In this document: one piece after another, positions 25,182-34,562 of the stretch
Position numbering within the stretch: position 1 is the first letter of the stretch
Layout of the letters: each line of letters begins with the position of its first letter
From: Alteromonas sp. M12
GTDB lineage: Bacteria; Pseudomonadota; Gammaproteobacteria; Enterobacterales; Alteromonadaceae
Reading direction: 5' to 3'
Assembly (NCBI RefSeq): GCF_037478005.1
Contig: NZ_CP144164.1
Location: 2,046,001 to 2,110,000 of the forward strand
DNA length: 64,000 nucleotides
Made by a program: the position numbers and the translations under genes
Notes under the pieces: model-generated
The model's database searches: none
What the model was told of the DNA's origin: nothing
What the model saw: only the letters and a program-made list of their open reading frames with translations

Positions 25182-28031
25182 ATGAAAACCGTAATAAAAA
25201 ACTTCGCTTGTTTAGGCGCGGTAATAAGTTTTATGTTAACACTGCAAGCCTGTGGCTTACTTGAAAATGATGGGACTAGTGCCAGTGCTGCACAATCGCT
25301 TCGGTTAAAACCTCATACTTTAAAGATCAACGAAGGTTTTGTTAATCCGCTGGGATTTTATGACGCAAAACCGAATTTTTCATGGCAACTTCCTACTCAT
25401 AACACTGGTAATGGAAAAGTTAATCAACAAAGCCAATACCAAATTGTGGTGGCAACGACACCAGAGTTATTACCCCATAATCCTGACTTATGGGATAGCC
25501 AGACTGTACCCAGTAATCAAAGCACCTTTGTTGACTATCAAGGTGAAGAATTGACTTCAAGACAAAAAGTCTATTGGCAAGTGCGCTTTTGGGATCAGAA
25601 CAATCAAGCATCCAAGTGGAGTGATACTGCCCTTTTTGAACTTGGTTTATTAAACAACAAAGATTGGCAAGCCCAGTGGATTGAGGTTGACTCGGATAAG
25701 CCTATCAAGCTCAATAATTTTGATACTCGTATTCATGTGCCACAACATTTACGTACCGAATTTTTAACTGATAAACCAATTAAACAAGCGCGTTTATACA
25801 TCACCGCTAAGGGGGTTTTTGAAGCCTTTATAAATGGTCATAAAATTGGTGATGATATTTTAACGCCGGGTTATACCCCTTATAAAAAACGTATTGAGAC
25901 CTTAACTTATGATGTAACCGCGCAGCTAGAACAGGGTAACAATGCTTTTGGTATTCAACTGGCTGAAGGTTGGTATGCCGGCCGTTTTGGACCAAAACGT
26001 CATTGGCATAAAAAGTTAGAGCTAACGCCAAAAGTATTGGCTCAACTGGAAATTGAATATACTGATGGCAGCAAACAAACCGTGCTAACCAACGATAATT
26101 GGCAAGCAACACAAAATGGGCCAATACGCACAGCTGGTCTATATGACGGTGAGCGTTATGATGCTAATTACCAGCTAACTAAAGAGGGCAGGGTATGGCA
26201 TCAAGTGGGATACAACAGCTCAAGCTGGTCTGGGGTGAAAACCACTGACTTAGACACAGATGTATTATTACAGCCTAAACGCCACTTTACGGCTAAAAAC
26301 AAACAGTTATTACCCGCCTTATGGGTAAACCAAGTTGACGGTAAAACCATCTTTGATTTAGGTCAAAACATGGTTGGTGTGCCTAAAATCAAAGTCCCTA
26401 TGAAAAAAGGTCAAACACTCAACTTACGTTTTGGTGAAGGGGTAAATGAAGACGGATCGTTATTTACCAAAAACTTAGGCAGTGCCAAACAATTAGATTT
26501 TTATACCGCTAAACAAGATGGTGTGATTGAGTGGCAACCGCAGTTTACTTTTCATGGCTTTCGTTTTGTTGAAATCAGTGGATTTGACTCCGCTTTTGAG
26601 CCACAACTAGATTGGGTTAGCGGAGTGGTACAACATACTGACTTCGCGCTGACCGGCACCTTTACCAGCTCAAACCAAGAGTTAAACCAACTACAATCGA
26701 ATATTGAATGGGGGCTAAAAGGCAACTTTTTTGACGTGCCTCTTGATTGTCCGCAACGCAGCGAACGTTTGGGTTGGACAGGTGATGCCTTAGCCTTTGC
26801 TCCAACTTCTTTATACATAGCTGATGTACACGCTTTGTGGTCAGCTTGGTTGCAATCGATTCGTGAAGAACAATTTGAAAATCATGGTATACCCGTTGTT
26901 GTGCCCAATGAAGTGGGCGACATAGCCCAAGCAGGTTGGTCAGACGCAGCAGTTACTATTCCGTGGGACGTTTATTGGCGCACAGGCGACAAGAATATTC
27001 TTGCTGACAATTATGAAATGATGACCCGTTGGATCAAATATCATCAAACCCAACTGAAAGACGGTGTTAGCGTAATGTGGACCGTGGGTGACTGGCTGCA
27101 ACCTTATTCTACCCGTGAAGACTCACGCCGAGGTGAAACCGACAATAGTTTAATATCCACAGCTTTTTACGCCCGTTCGGTCGAGTTAACCCTCAACAGC
27201 GCCAAAGTATTAGGTAAAGAAGCCGATGTTGCAAAATATACTCAGTTATTGGCTGAAATCAAAGCTAACTTTCAGCAACACTTCTTTGCCGATAATGGCC
27301 GTTTAAAAGTAGGCGAACAAGCTCAGACTGCTTACTTGTTAGCCATTGGTTTTGACTTGTTAGATCCCATGATGACCGAAAAATCTGTGCCTCATTTATT
27401 AGCGACTTTTGATGCCGCTAAAGGTCATTTACGTACCGGTTTTTTAGGTACTCCTTTAATCGCTCCGGTATTAGACAAAATCGGCCGTGCTGATATCGCC
27501 TTTGACCTAGTGTTTAAACAGACCTATCCATCTTGGTTATATTCAGTGTCACAGGGCGCAACCACCATGTGGGAGCGTTGGGATGGTTTTACCTTTGATA
27601 AAGGTTATGCCGACAAAGCAGGATCGCTCAATCATTACGCTTATGGTGCTATTGGCCAGTGGTTATATGATCGCTTAGTTGGGATCAGTCCATTGACTGC
27701 GGGATATAAAACCATTCGTATTGCTCCCTTGGTCACTGAACACTTATCTTATGTTGAAGGTTCTTTTGCATCTGAGCATGGCTTAATTCGCTCAAAATGG
27801 CAACGGACCGAAAATGGTATGGTGTTGGATATTCTTGTACCACCTAATACGCAAGCGCAGGTTGAAATACCCACTGAATTCTTTAAAACGCATACTAATA
27901 AACAGGGAAAAGCGACACAATCGATAGGCGATACTATTTACCTTGACGGTAAACAAATACCTAAACAGCTAGGCCCAATCACGATAGCAATCTTAGCACC
28001 AGGTAAACATGTGATTGAAGTAAAACAATAA
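25182..28031 (+). CDS. GH78 alpha-L-rhamnosidase, lipoprotein
   Basis: Alpha-L-rhamnosidase of 949 aa. Lipoprotein signal with L-Q-A-C, then a fibronectin-like domain (P-N-F-S-W-Q-L), the beta-sandwich domain (Y-I-T-A-K-G-V-F-E-A-F-I-N-G), F-D-L-G-Q-N-M-V-G-V-P, the canonical barrel motif D-C-P-Q-R-S-E-R-L-G-W-T-G-D-A and the C-terminal sandwich. All conserved GH78 acidic positions appear present, making this the most canonical of the three. Third gene of the rhamnosidase operon, 55 bp after the previous stop. The final 40 residues form a compact beta extension ending in a G-K-H-V-I-E-V type strand. Periplasmic, probably releasing terminal rhamnose after desulfation. Confidence 0.95.
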   Translation: MKTVIKNFACLGAVISFMLTLQACGLLENDGTSASAAQSLRLKPHTLKINEGFVNPLGFYDAKPNFSWQLPTHNTGNGKVNQQSQYQIVVATTPELLPHNPDLWDSQTVPSNQSTFVDYQGEELTSRQKVYWQVRFWDQNNQASKWSDTALFELGLLNNKDWQAQWIEVDSDKPIKLNNFDTRIHVPQHLRTEFLTDKPIKQARLYITAKGVFEAFINGHKIGDDILTPGYTPYKKRIETLTYDVTAQLEQGNNAFGIQLAEGWYAGRFGPKRHWHKKLELTPKVLAQLEIEYTDGSKQTVLTNDNWQATQNGPIRTAGLYDGERYDANYQLTKEGRVWHQVGYNSSSWSGVKTTDLDTDVLLQPKRHFTAKNKQLLPALWVNQVDGKTIFDLGQNMVGVPKIKVPMKKGQTLNLRFGEGVNEDGSLFTKNLGSAKQLDFYTAKQDGVIEWQPQFTFHGFRFVEISGFDSAFEPQLDWVSGVVQHTDFALTGTFTSSNQELNQLQSNIEWGLKGNFFDVPLDCPQRSERLGWTGDALAFAPTSLYIADVHALWSAWLQSIREEQFENHGIPVVVPNEVGDIAQAGWSDAAVTIPWDVYWRTGDKNILADNYEMMTRWIKYHQTQLKDGVSVMWTVGDWLQPYSTREDSRRGETDNSLISTAFYARSVELTLNSAKVLGKEADVAKYTQLLAEIKANFQQHFFADNGRLKVGEQAQTAYLLAIGFDLLDPMMTEKSVPHLLATFDAAKGHLRTGFLGTPLIAPVLDKIGRADIAFDLVFKQTYPSWLYSVSQGATTMWERWDGFTFDKGYADKAGSLNHYAYGAIGQWLYDRLVGISPLTAGYKTIRIAPLVTEHLSYVEGSFASEHGLIRSKWQRTENGMVLDILVPPNTQAQVEIPTEFFKTHTNKQGKATQSIGDTIYLDGKQIPKQLGPITIAILAPGKHVIEVKQ

Positions 28032-28332
28032 CGATCTAGTTTAAAATTAAAATAATAGAACGAGTTAATACATCAAAAAATAGCCTGTATAGAGGAACCT
28101 CAGTCTGCAATTGGAATTTAATTGTGCACTAATTCTGTGATTGACGGATACAGACAATAGTGTTGAGGTTTACTATTTATTAAACACCTAGATGGGGCCA
28201 TCTACTATCTACTCAACGCATTGCGCTTTTAAAGATAGTGAAGCAGGCGTAATATCTTCTTTGTTTAAGTCTTTGAAGTAAATTGATAGAGTAATTTTTG
28301 GTTCTAAAACAGAAAAGACAAATTCACAGTTG
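28032..28332. other. Intergenic region between convergent genes, nothing recognised
   Basis: About 300 bp of AT-rich sequence between the last GH78 gene and the oppositely oriented mutarotase gene. I found no gene with a start and ribosome-binding site, and no strong hairpin with a U-tract. Short open stretches exist but without recognisable protein features. Confidence 0.5.
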
Positions 28333-28647
28333 TTAATTTAGATGAAAAACACACGGAATTGAGTTAACTACTGGCGAGTTATCTTCATTGGTTTCCATAA
28401 TGTCAGCCATATATGCCCACCATTTCTTTACGATTGGCTCAAGTGGTAATTCGTCCATTTTGTGATTTGATGTTCGTTTTAGCACAGCAAATAGCTTGTT
28501 CGATTCTTTTTCTAAAAATATCGAGTAGTCTGACACGCCTGCCTCTTTTAAGGCTGTTACCAACTCAGGCCAAATTTCATCATGTCGTTTTTCATATTCA
28601 GCCTCAAATCCTGGTAGTAAGGTCATAACAAATGCGACTTTTTCCAT
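28333..28647 (-). CDS. rhaM: L-rhamnose mutarotase
   Basis: Interconverts alpha and beta anomers of L-rhamnose so that the product of the rhamnosidases can enter catabolism. The 104-residue protein aligns by eye with E. coli RhaM: K-V-A-F-V-M at the start, [12 protein letters not shown] (containing the catalytic His), [17 protein letters not shown] and D-N-S-P-V. I use the internal Met (M-E-K-V-A-F) as start, matching the family's length; the frame could begin five codons earlier at 28662. A GC-rich hairpin with a T-run lies between it and the upstream DUF4861 gene, so its expression probably depends on read-through. Confident assignment. Confidence 0.94.
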   Translation of the reverse strand: MEKVAFVMTLLPGFEAEYEKRHDEIWPELVTALKEAGVSDYSIFLEKESNKLFAVLKRTSNHKMDELPLEPIVKKWWAYMADIMETNEDNSPVVNSIPCVFHLN

Positions 28648-28667
28648 TTTTTTGCTTCTCATTATTA

Positions 28668-28694
28668 TCTAATAAAACCTGCCCGAGGGCAGGT
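28668..28694 (-). terminator. Intra-operon terminator/attenuator upstream of rhaM
   Basis: On the minus strand ACCTGCC, a CTCG tetraloop and GGCAGGT form a perfect 7-bp GC-rich stem followed by TTTATTA. This is a classic intrinsic terminator. It sits between the DUF4861 gene and rhaM, leaving only about 20 nt before the rhaM start, too little for a separate promoter. Confidence 0.8.
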
Positions 28695-28706
28695 CTGCTA
28701 TACCGT

Positions 28707-29609
28707 TTAATTGTTGACGTTATCTAAATACTTTTGCCAGGCTTGACTGTTCGTAATTTTACCCGCGCCTTCCCAAGCAAATCCTGCTTTGTATGATAAT
28801 CTCCCTTGCTGGTCCGTTGTGGTAAACATCCAAATGTGGCTTTCGTCTTTAACGTCGCTTGGAAGATGTTTAATATCTTCAACCTTAGAAGGATCGAGTA
28901 ACGCGCCTGTACCGACTCCCAAATCATCAATTACCTCCCAAGCAGAAATACGTCCTTTTTCTTTGTTGTAAGACACTTTGGCTTTTTCGTCATGTGTGGC
29001 AACACCAATCGCGATGGGTAGGGCACTAGGTTTACCGTCAAGTGTAAAAACGGAATCGACTTGGAATAATTGCGTCCCCATTGGCAATGAAATCGTTTTT
29101 ATCTCTTTCACTATTCCAAGTGGGGTGTACCATTCATATTCCAGTTCAAAAGCAACTTTGTCATTACCACTTTCTATTACCTTGTAGCGTTTGAAACTGT
29201 GAGCAGTATAGGCTTGTCCATCTAACCAAATAGCTGTACCACCGACACCACGACTAATTCCGGTATGATACGGGTCATAACCCTCACCACGATCTTCATG
29301 GTATGAAATACCATTCACATAGTTTTCGTACCATTTATCGATAATCGAATAGTCTACTTTTTTAAACCAGGCATCTACACCACTTGAATGTCCTTTAAGT
29401 GGAGCCGCGGGGCCGTAAACGCGAAAGGCTACGCGGTCATTTTCCCACGCAAAGTCATCTCGGCGCTCTGGTACAAAGCGAGCATAGGCTTTAACTTCTG
29501 ATTTGTTCGCTGTTAATTGAGCGTCATTGTCAGTTTGCTTGGTAGAACAAGCGATTAATACTGTACTCACGGCTAACGCAAGTAAAGGTAACTTAAATTT
29601 CATTTGCAT
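28707..29609 (-). CDS. DUF4861-family lipoprotein
   Basis: A 300-aa exported lipoprotein (signal ending L-I-A-C) of the DUF4861 family, which recurs in uronate-polysaccharide loci. Visible family features are R-R-D-D-F-A-W-E-N-D-R-V-A-F-R-V-Y-G-P, Y-H-E-D-R-G-E-G-Y-D-P-Y with R-G-V-G-G after it, and a C-terminal F-A-W-E-G-A-G. The fold is probably a beta-sandwich and the conserved His, Asp, Tyr and Arg cluster looks catalytic. A dehydratase acting on saturated uronic acid ends of ulvan oligosaccharides has been described in another ulvan locus; whether it belongs to this family I cannot confirm. Start has AGGA 8 nt upstream. Transcribed from a promoter overlapping a perfect four-word phased array. 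Confidence 0.8.
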   Translation of the reverse strand: MQMKFKLPLLALAVSTVLIACSTKQTDNDAQLTANKSEVKAYARFVPERRDDFAWENDRVAFRVYGPAAPLKGHSSGVDAWFKKVDYSIIDKWYENYVNGISYHEDRGEGYDPYHTGISRGVGGTAIWLDGQAYTAHSFKRYKVIESGNDKVAFELEYEWYTPLGIVKEIKTISLPMGTQLFQVDSVFTLDGKPSALPIAIGVATHDEKAKVSYNKEKGRISAWEVIDDLGVGTGALLDPSKVEDIKHLPSDVKDESHIWMFTTTDQQGRLSYKAGFAWEGAGKITNSQAWQKYLDNVNN

Positions 29610-29722
29610 GAATACTTTCCTGTTCTAGATATTTTGGCGACTTCTCTTGAATATGTGACACTGATTAAAATCGTTCACACAGTTTATTTTCTTAACTCAG
29701 TGCTTACATAAATAACACAAGC

Positions 29723-29770
29723 ATAACACCATTAAAGTCATTAAAAGTCAAGGTCAGTCATCTTGAATCA
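29723..29770 (-). promoter_or_regulatory. Promoter with perfect four-word 10-bp-phased operator (DUF4861-rhaM)
   Basis: Read on the minus strand, TGATTC, TGACTG, TGACTT and TGACTT occur at exactly 10-bp steps (plus-strand TCA ends at 29770, 29760, 29750, 29740). The third word lies inside a -35 box TTGACT (29746-29751), with 17 bp to a -10 TGTTAT (29723-29728). A protein bound here would block the polymerase. Confidence 0.75.
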
Positions 29771-30031
29771 TTTTGGTTGAAAAGGCGCTTGTCGGCTACT
29801 GAACAAAGCTAGCTGTTTAATTAATATTCTAATTGCTTGATTTGAGTGACTGGGTGCCGTTAACCCAGTTATTTTAGAGAATCAAATGATTATGTAAGTA
29901 TAAATAAAATTGCGTTTTTAAACTTTAAACTGTGCCTGTTTACAACATCCAGGCAACGATTTTTCTGCCAACGCTAGCATATAATCGTAGCCCCTTTTGA
30001 TGTCATGCAACCTCAATTTAAGCATTGTGTG

Positions 30032-30074
30032 TGACTATAAATGATTGACAAAGATTTAAATTGGAGTGTATTGT
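30032..30074 (+). promoter_or_regulatory. Promoter and phased words upstream of lldD operon
   Basis: TGACTA (30032), TGATTG (30042) and AGATTT (30052) keep the 10-bp phase. The second word overlaps a consensus -35 TTGACA (30045-30050) that is followed after 18 bp by TATTGT (30069-30074). The remaining 29771-30253 sequence holds no gene. Confidence 0.6.
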
Positions 30075-30253
30075 GAGCGGAATTACTAAAAGTTCATAAT
30101 TATTTAACAATTGACTGTCTGTAACTTAGCACTTTTAAAAGGCGTTTAAGACGATGATTACAAGTGTGTTAATTATCTTGAATGGATAAGGAAGTAACGG
30201 GTAATAGAACAAGCATATTTTTAAATAAGAACTAAATACAAAAAATGAGATAA

Positions 30254-31405
30254 ATGCATATGATGTTACGCAACTGCCACAACTACCATGACTTAAGGAA
30301 GTTAGCGAAAAGTCGGCTGCCAGGACCGATATTTAATTATATTGATGGTGGCGCTGACGACGAAGTTACAATGCGTCGCAACTCTGAAGCTTTTCAGACT
30401 TGTGACCTTATTCCGCGGGTTTTGAAAGGTGTAAAAGATATTGACTTAAGTGTTAAAGTCATGGGGCAGCATCTTGACTTGCCAGTGTATTTATCCCCGA
30501 CCGCGCTACAGCGTTTATTTCATCATCAGGGCGAGCGCGCCACCGCTGCTGCAGCGGAAAAATTCGGCACTATGTTCGGTGTATCATCGCTTGGCACAGT
30601 GAGCATGGAAGAAATTTCGCAACAAAACAACAGCCCTCAAATATATCAATTTTATTTCCACAAAGATCGCGGTCTTAACAATGCCATGATGCAAAGAGCC
30701 AAAGAATCAAACGTCAACGTGATGATGTTAACCGTAGATTCTATTACTGGTGGAAACAGGGAGCGGGATTTACGTACAGGGTTTTCCATTCCATTTAGGC
30801 TTAACTTAAGCGGGCTTTGGCAATTTGCGAGTAGGCCTATGTGGGGAATTAACTATTTAACACATGAAAAGTTCTCGTTACCGCAACTTGATGCTCACAT
30901 AGATATGAGCGGGGGAGTGAGCTCAATTGGCGACTATTTTACTAATATGTTGGACCCATCTATGAACTGGAAAGATGTAGAGGAAATGGTGAAGTTCTGG
31001 GATGGTGAATTTTGTTTGAAAGGTGTAATGAGTGTGGAAGATGCTAGGCGCGCCGTCGATATTGGTTGTACCGGTATCGTTATTTCAAACCACGGGGGGC
31101 GTCAACTCGATGGCTCTCGCAGTTCTTTTGACCACTTAGCCGAAATAGTTGATGCAGTTGGTGACAAGATTGATGTTGTTTTTGATAGTGGCGTCCAACG
31201 AGGTACACACGTGCTCAAAGCGTTAGCATTAGGTGCTAAAGCAGTGGGCTTAGGACGTTACTACCTTTTTGCGCTCGCCGCAGCAGGCCAAGCAGGTGTA
31301 GAACGCGCCATGACGTTACTTGTAGCTGAAATTGAGCGTGATATGCGGCTAATGGGCTGTTCTAAAATAAGCGATTTAAATCGGGACCACGTTAGGTTTA
31401 GGTAG
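30254..31405 (+). CDS. lldD: FMN-dependent L-lactate dehydrogenase / 2-hydroxyacid oxidase
   Basis: Oxidises an L-2-hydroxyacid, most likely L-lactate to pyruvate, at the membrane. The 383-aa alpha/beta barrel shows Y-I-D-G-G-A-D-D-E near residue 29, the FMN-binding L-S-P-T-A-L, and the active-site S-N-H-G-G-R-Q-L-D with catalytic His280, then D-S-G-V-Q-R-G and G-L-G-R for the FMN phosphate. L-rhamnose breakdown yields L-lactaldehyde, which is oxidised to L-lactate, so its placement in a rhamnose locus makes sense. It heads an operon with a GH5-like enzyme and a sulfatase. ATGs at 30260 and 30263 are alternative starts. Other hydroxyacids such as glycolate or mandelate are less likely but not excluded. 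Confidence 0.9.
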   Translation: MHMMLRNCHNYHDLRKLAKSRLPGPIFNYIDGGADDEVTMRRNSEAFQTCDLIPRVLKGVKDIDLSVKVMGQHLDLPVYLSPTALQRLFHHQGERATAAAAEKFGTMFGVSSLGTVSMEEISQQNNSPQIYQFYFHKDRGLNNAMMQRAKESNVNVMMLTVDSITGGNRERDLRTGFSIPFRLNLSGLWQFASRPMWGINYLTHEKFSLPQLDAHIDMSGGVSSIGDYFTNMLDPSMNWKDVEEMVKFWDGEFCLKGVMSVEDARRAVDIGCTGIVISNHGGRQLDGSRSSFDHLAEIVDAVGDKIDVVFDSGVQRGTHVLKALALGAKAVGLGRYYLFALAAAGQAGVERAMTLLVAEIERDMRLMGCSKISDLNRDHVRFR

Positions 31406-31516
31406 TGAGATTCAGTTTTACGCAATTAGCACATCTTCCAGATGCTCAAAATTAACCAAAATAATAAGCCTTTCGTACAGCGCATTGCAGGCAATATCAA
31501 TAAGATAAGGAAAAAT

Positions 31517-32932
31517 ATGTACATTAACCTTTTGGGATTTTTAATCGTATTGTTGTTACAAATTGTTAGCTTTAGCACCAGTGCAACTATTAAGCATGGA
31601 CTTAGAGACGCTCAAGATCGCCATATGATTCCACGGGGCTTTGTTGCAAATACAAATGACCATGCAGGTGCTGTAGATTTTCAGCCACAAGACTATTTAA
31701 GAATGTCGCGTATGGGAGCGAATGTTCAAGTTATTCGACTTGAGATGGGGCGATTAAGTCGCTTCGGGAATGGTAGTTTTGAGCCAGCTTATATGGAGCG
31801 ATTAAAAAGAGGCACTAAACTCGCTAGAGAAGCCGGCATAAAAACTGTCTTTAAATTAACTGTTTATGGCACGGGTGGTTTTAGTTGGGAAGCGCTTTGG
31901 CGGAATAAGAATAACGAACAAGAAATTTATATCGATGCATGGCGTCATGTTTGGGAAGCATTTAAAGACGACGAGTATGTAATAGGATATGACCTGGTCA
32001 ATGAGCCTAGAAAACTCGAAATGGACATTAGTTATGATGATTTAACCAATAAGTACTTGCTGCCATTCTACGAGAAAATAATAGACGCTGCATTACCTTA
32101 TAGTGATCAAAAAAAATTCCTAATTCAAACTGTATTTATGAATAAGGGAGACGCGATTAACCGTAATCAATATCACGAAATAAAACAAAAAATAAACCGT
32201 AAAAATATTGTATTTGCGCCACATATCTATCAAGAAAATATCGATTATATCGGCCCGACTATGCAGCGTTTTGATAAAGAGGCGGATATGTTAGAAGCGC
32301 CAATTTTGGTCGGGGAATGGGGCTTCCCTACTTTTGTTACCACCGACGGCTCTGTAAAGGAACAGCTTAACTATATTGAGTTTTACATTAAAACGGCGGA
32401 AATTTTCGATGAAATGGGAATAGGAGCGATAAAAGCATGGTTTCTAGGAAATCGAAGCTATCAGAATTTTTTACCTGGTGGAGAATCTACCTGGGCCATT
32501 TTTTCAGATAAACAGGCAGTAGGTACCGTTGAAAGAAAATATATCACCGACATAATCGCAAGACCTTATCCACAATTAATTGCAGGTGATATCCAAAGTT
32601 TCATGTTTCATTTTGCAACACGCACGCTTGATTTAAATATACGGACCGACAATAAACGTGGCGCTTCAAAAATATTTATAGCCGCAGACCGTCATTATCC
32701 GGATGGTTTTTCGGTGCATGTAGGTGATGATTTGATTTTGAGTAAGAGTCCTCTTGCACTTGGATTTACGGTGCATCACTCTTCGTCAAACACTGATGTA
32801 AGCAACTTTATTTGGGATGAAAGTAAACAGCAACTGGTTGTACTCGCCTGGCCTAAAGATAATGCAGAAATAAACGTAAAGGTCAGCCCCGGGATATTTG
32901 AATTTGAAGATCCTAAAGCTAAAAACAATTAA
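31517..32932 (+). CDS. GH5-like glycoside hydrolase (clan GH-A)
   Basis: Secreted retaining glycosidase candidate. The frame opens at 31442, but the ATG at 31517 has AGGA five bases upstream and begins a clean signal peptide (M-Y-I-N-L-L-G-F-L-I-V-L), so I use it (471 aa). The barrel shows the GH5 features: acid/base in Y-D-L-V-N-E-P, A-P-H-I-Y on strand 6, and nucleophile in I-L-V-G-E-W-G-F-P. The layout with a C-terminal beta domain of about 110 residues recalls endoglycoceramidase-like GH5 members. It lies between lldD and a sulfatase, an unusual partner set. Substrate unknown; a beta-linked glucuronate or glucose side chain is a guess. Confidence 0.8.
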   Translation: MYINLLGFLIVLLLQIVSFSTSATIKHGLRDAQDRHMIPRGFVANTNDHAGAVDFQPQDYLRMSRMGANVQVIRLEMGRLSRFGNGSFEPAYMERLKRGTKLAREAGIKTVFKLTVYGTGGFSWEALWRNKNNEQEIYIDAWRHVWEAFKDDEYVIGYDLVNEPRKLEMDISYDDLTNKYLLPFYEKIIDAALPYSDQKKFLIQTVFMNKGDAINRNQYHEIKQKINRKNIVFAPHIYQENIDYIGPTMQRFDKEADMLEAPILVGEWGFPTFVTTDGSVKEQLNYIEFYIKTAEIFDEMGIGAIKAWFLGNRSYQNFLPGGESTWAIFSDKQAVGTVERKYITDIIARPYPQLIAGDIQSFMFHFATRTLDLNIRTDNKRGASKIFIAADRHYPDGFSVHVGDDLILSKSPLALGFTVHHSSSNTDVSNFIWDESKQQLVVLAWPKDNAEINVKVSPGIFEFEDPKAKNN

Positions 32933-33010
32933 TTTTTACCATTGATTTAAACAATGAAGCGCTATTTAACACTGCATGTAGGCTGAATATATGACACCTG
33001 GTAAAGTTTT

Positions 33011-34483
33011 ATGATAAACAGACGAAAATTTATACTAGGTGCAGCCGTCTGTTCAACCGCGACGATGACGCCTTTTCATGTATGTAGCCAATTAAAAAAA
33101 GAATACCCTAATGTTTTAATGCTCATTGTAGATGATTTAAATGATTGGGTTGGCGCGATGGGAGGGCACCCCAATGCCAAAACTCCTAACATAGATAAAT
33201 TGGCTGACAAAGGAACTTTGTTTACCAATGCACATGCCCCAGCGCCATTATGTGGTCCATCTCGTGCCAGTATTATGAGTGGTCTTGCGCCTTCAACAAC
33301 GGGTATTTACGGTCATATACGTGATAACGATATTCGTAAAGTGAATGACAAAACAGCTCATTCCATTTTTTTAAGTGAATATTTTAGAAAGCATGGTTAT
33401 TACACGGCCGCGGTTGGTAAGATCTTTCATGAAGCAATTGCAGATGGCAGCTTCGATGATTTTGGTGGACGCTACAAAGGCTTTGGGCCATCACCAGAGA
33501 AGAACTTTAAGTGGGATAATCCGAAAACCAACACTGATTGGGGGGCTTTCCCTGAGCGTGATGAGCAAATGCCAGATTATGACTCTGCCCATTGGATCGC
33601 TAATAAACTAAAAGAACAACACAACAAACCCTTTTTTATGGCATGTGGATTTTTGCGCCCTCATGTTCCTTGGCATGTGCCTCAAAAATGGTTCGATATG
33701 CATCCGTCAAAAGACTTATATCTTCCGCCTTATATGAAAGATGACCTCTTAGACACGCCAGAGATAGCTCGCTTAATTACTGACCATCCAATGATGCCAA
33801 CCACTAAGTGGGCTTTAAAGAATGGCGAATTCCGAAATATTGTACAGGCCTATTTAGCCAGTGTGTCGTTTGTTGATTCTATGGTTGGTATTGTTTTGGA
33901 GGCTTTAGAAAACAGCCAATATGCCAATAATACAGCTGTCGTGTTGTGGGGTGATCATGGTTATCATTTAGGTGAAAAAGAAAAATTTGCGAAAATGACT
34001 TTATGGGAGCGCGCAACCCGCACTCCGCTAATTATTAAGCCGCCAAAATCAATCGGTAAACAAGTCAGCAACAAACCCGTTAGCCTATTAGATTTATATC
34101 CAACTTTAGTAAAAATGAGTGGCTTGCCAGCTAATCCGCAAAATGAAGGCAATGATTTAACTCCCTTACTGAACAATCCAAATACAAAGTGGCAGCATGT
34201 CGCAATCACCACTTACGGTGAAAATAACCATGCAATTAAAACCGAACGTTTTCGTTATATTCGTTACGAAGATGGCTCAGAAGAGCTTTATGATCATCAA
34301 GTAGATAAAGAAGAATGGCGTAATGTCATTGATGAACCGGCGTATCAAAATGTAAAGATCGAACTTGCCAAACGATTACCCAAAGTTAATGAAAAGTGGA
34401 CTAAGTACTCAACCTATACAAGTAATGACTATTTTAGCCAGAAGACCAAAGAAGCAGGCTGGCAAGAAACCGCTCATGATTAA
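33011..34483 (+). CDS. S1-family sulfatase with Tat signal (iduronate-2-sulfatase-like)
   Basis: Type I sulfatase of 490 aa. The N-terminus M-I-N-R-R-K-F-I-L-G-A-A is a twin-arginine signal, so it is folded before export. The metal site Y-P-N-V-L-M-L-I-V-D-D-L-N-D-W and the formylglycine motif C81-G-P-S-R85 are canonical, followed by L-A-P-S-T-T-G-I-Y-G. V-V-L-W-G-D-H-G-Y-H-L-G-E and the C-terminal F-R-Y-I-R-Y-E-D-G-S-E-E-L-Y-D complete the alkaline-phosphatase-type fold. It resembles the sulfatase at 2547-4016 but not the CATSR enzyme at 6618. Last gene of the lldD operon, 78 bp after the GH5-like gene. Likely acts on rhamnose or iduronate sulfate in the periplasm. Confidence 0.93.
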   Translation: MINRRKFILGAAVCSTATMTPFHVCSQLKKEYPNVLMLIVDDLNDWVGAMGGHPNAKTPNIDKLADKGTLFTNAHAPAPLCGPSRASIMSGLAPSTTGIYGHIRDNDIRKVNDKTAHSIFLSEYFRKHGYYTAAVGKIFHEAIADGSFDDFGGRYKGFGPSPEKNFKWDNPKTNTDWGAFPERDEQMPDYDSAHWIANKLKEQHNKPFFMACGFLRPHVPWHVPQKWFDMHPSKDLYLPPYMKDDLLDTPEIARLITDHPMMPTTKWALKNGEFRNIVQAYLASVSFVDSMVGIVLEALENSQYANNTAVVLWGDHGYHLGEKEKFAKMTLWERATRTPLIIKPPKSIGKQVSNKPVSLLDLYPTLVKMSGLPANPQNEGNDLTPLLNNPNTKWQHVAITTYGENNHAIKTERFRYIRYEDGSEELYDHQVDKEEWRNVIDEPAYQNVKIELAKRLPKVNEKWTKYSTYTSNDYFSQKTKEAGWQETAHD

Positions 34484-34562
34484 ATTTTATTGAACATCAT
34501 TCGGTTCCGATAGTCATTAACCTTTGTGCGATTCGTTAGGTACAACAACATGGTTACTTTAA

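Noticed and set aside
28032-28332. A decayed gene between the GH78 and rhaM genes
   Set aside because: Short open stretches exist, but none shows a recognisable domain or consistent frame.
29650-29690. A CRP site with TGTGA near 29656
   Set aside because: The second half-site is at the wrong spacing, so the palindrome does not fit the CRP consensus.
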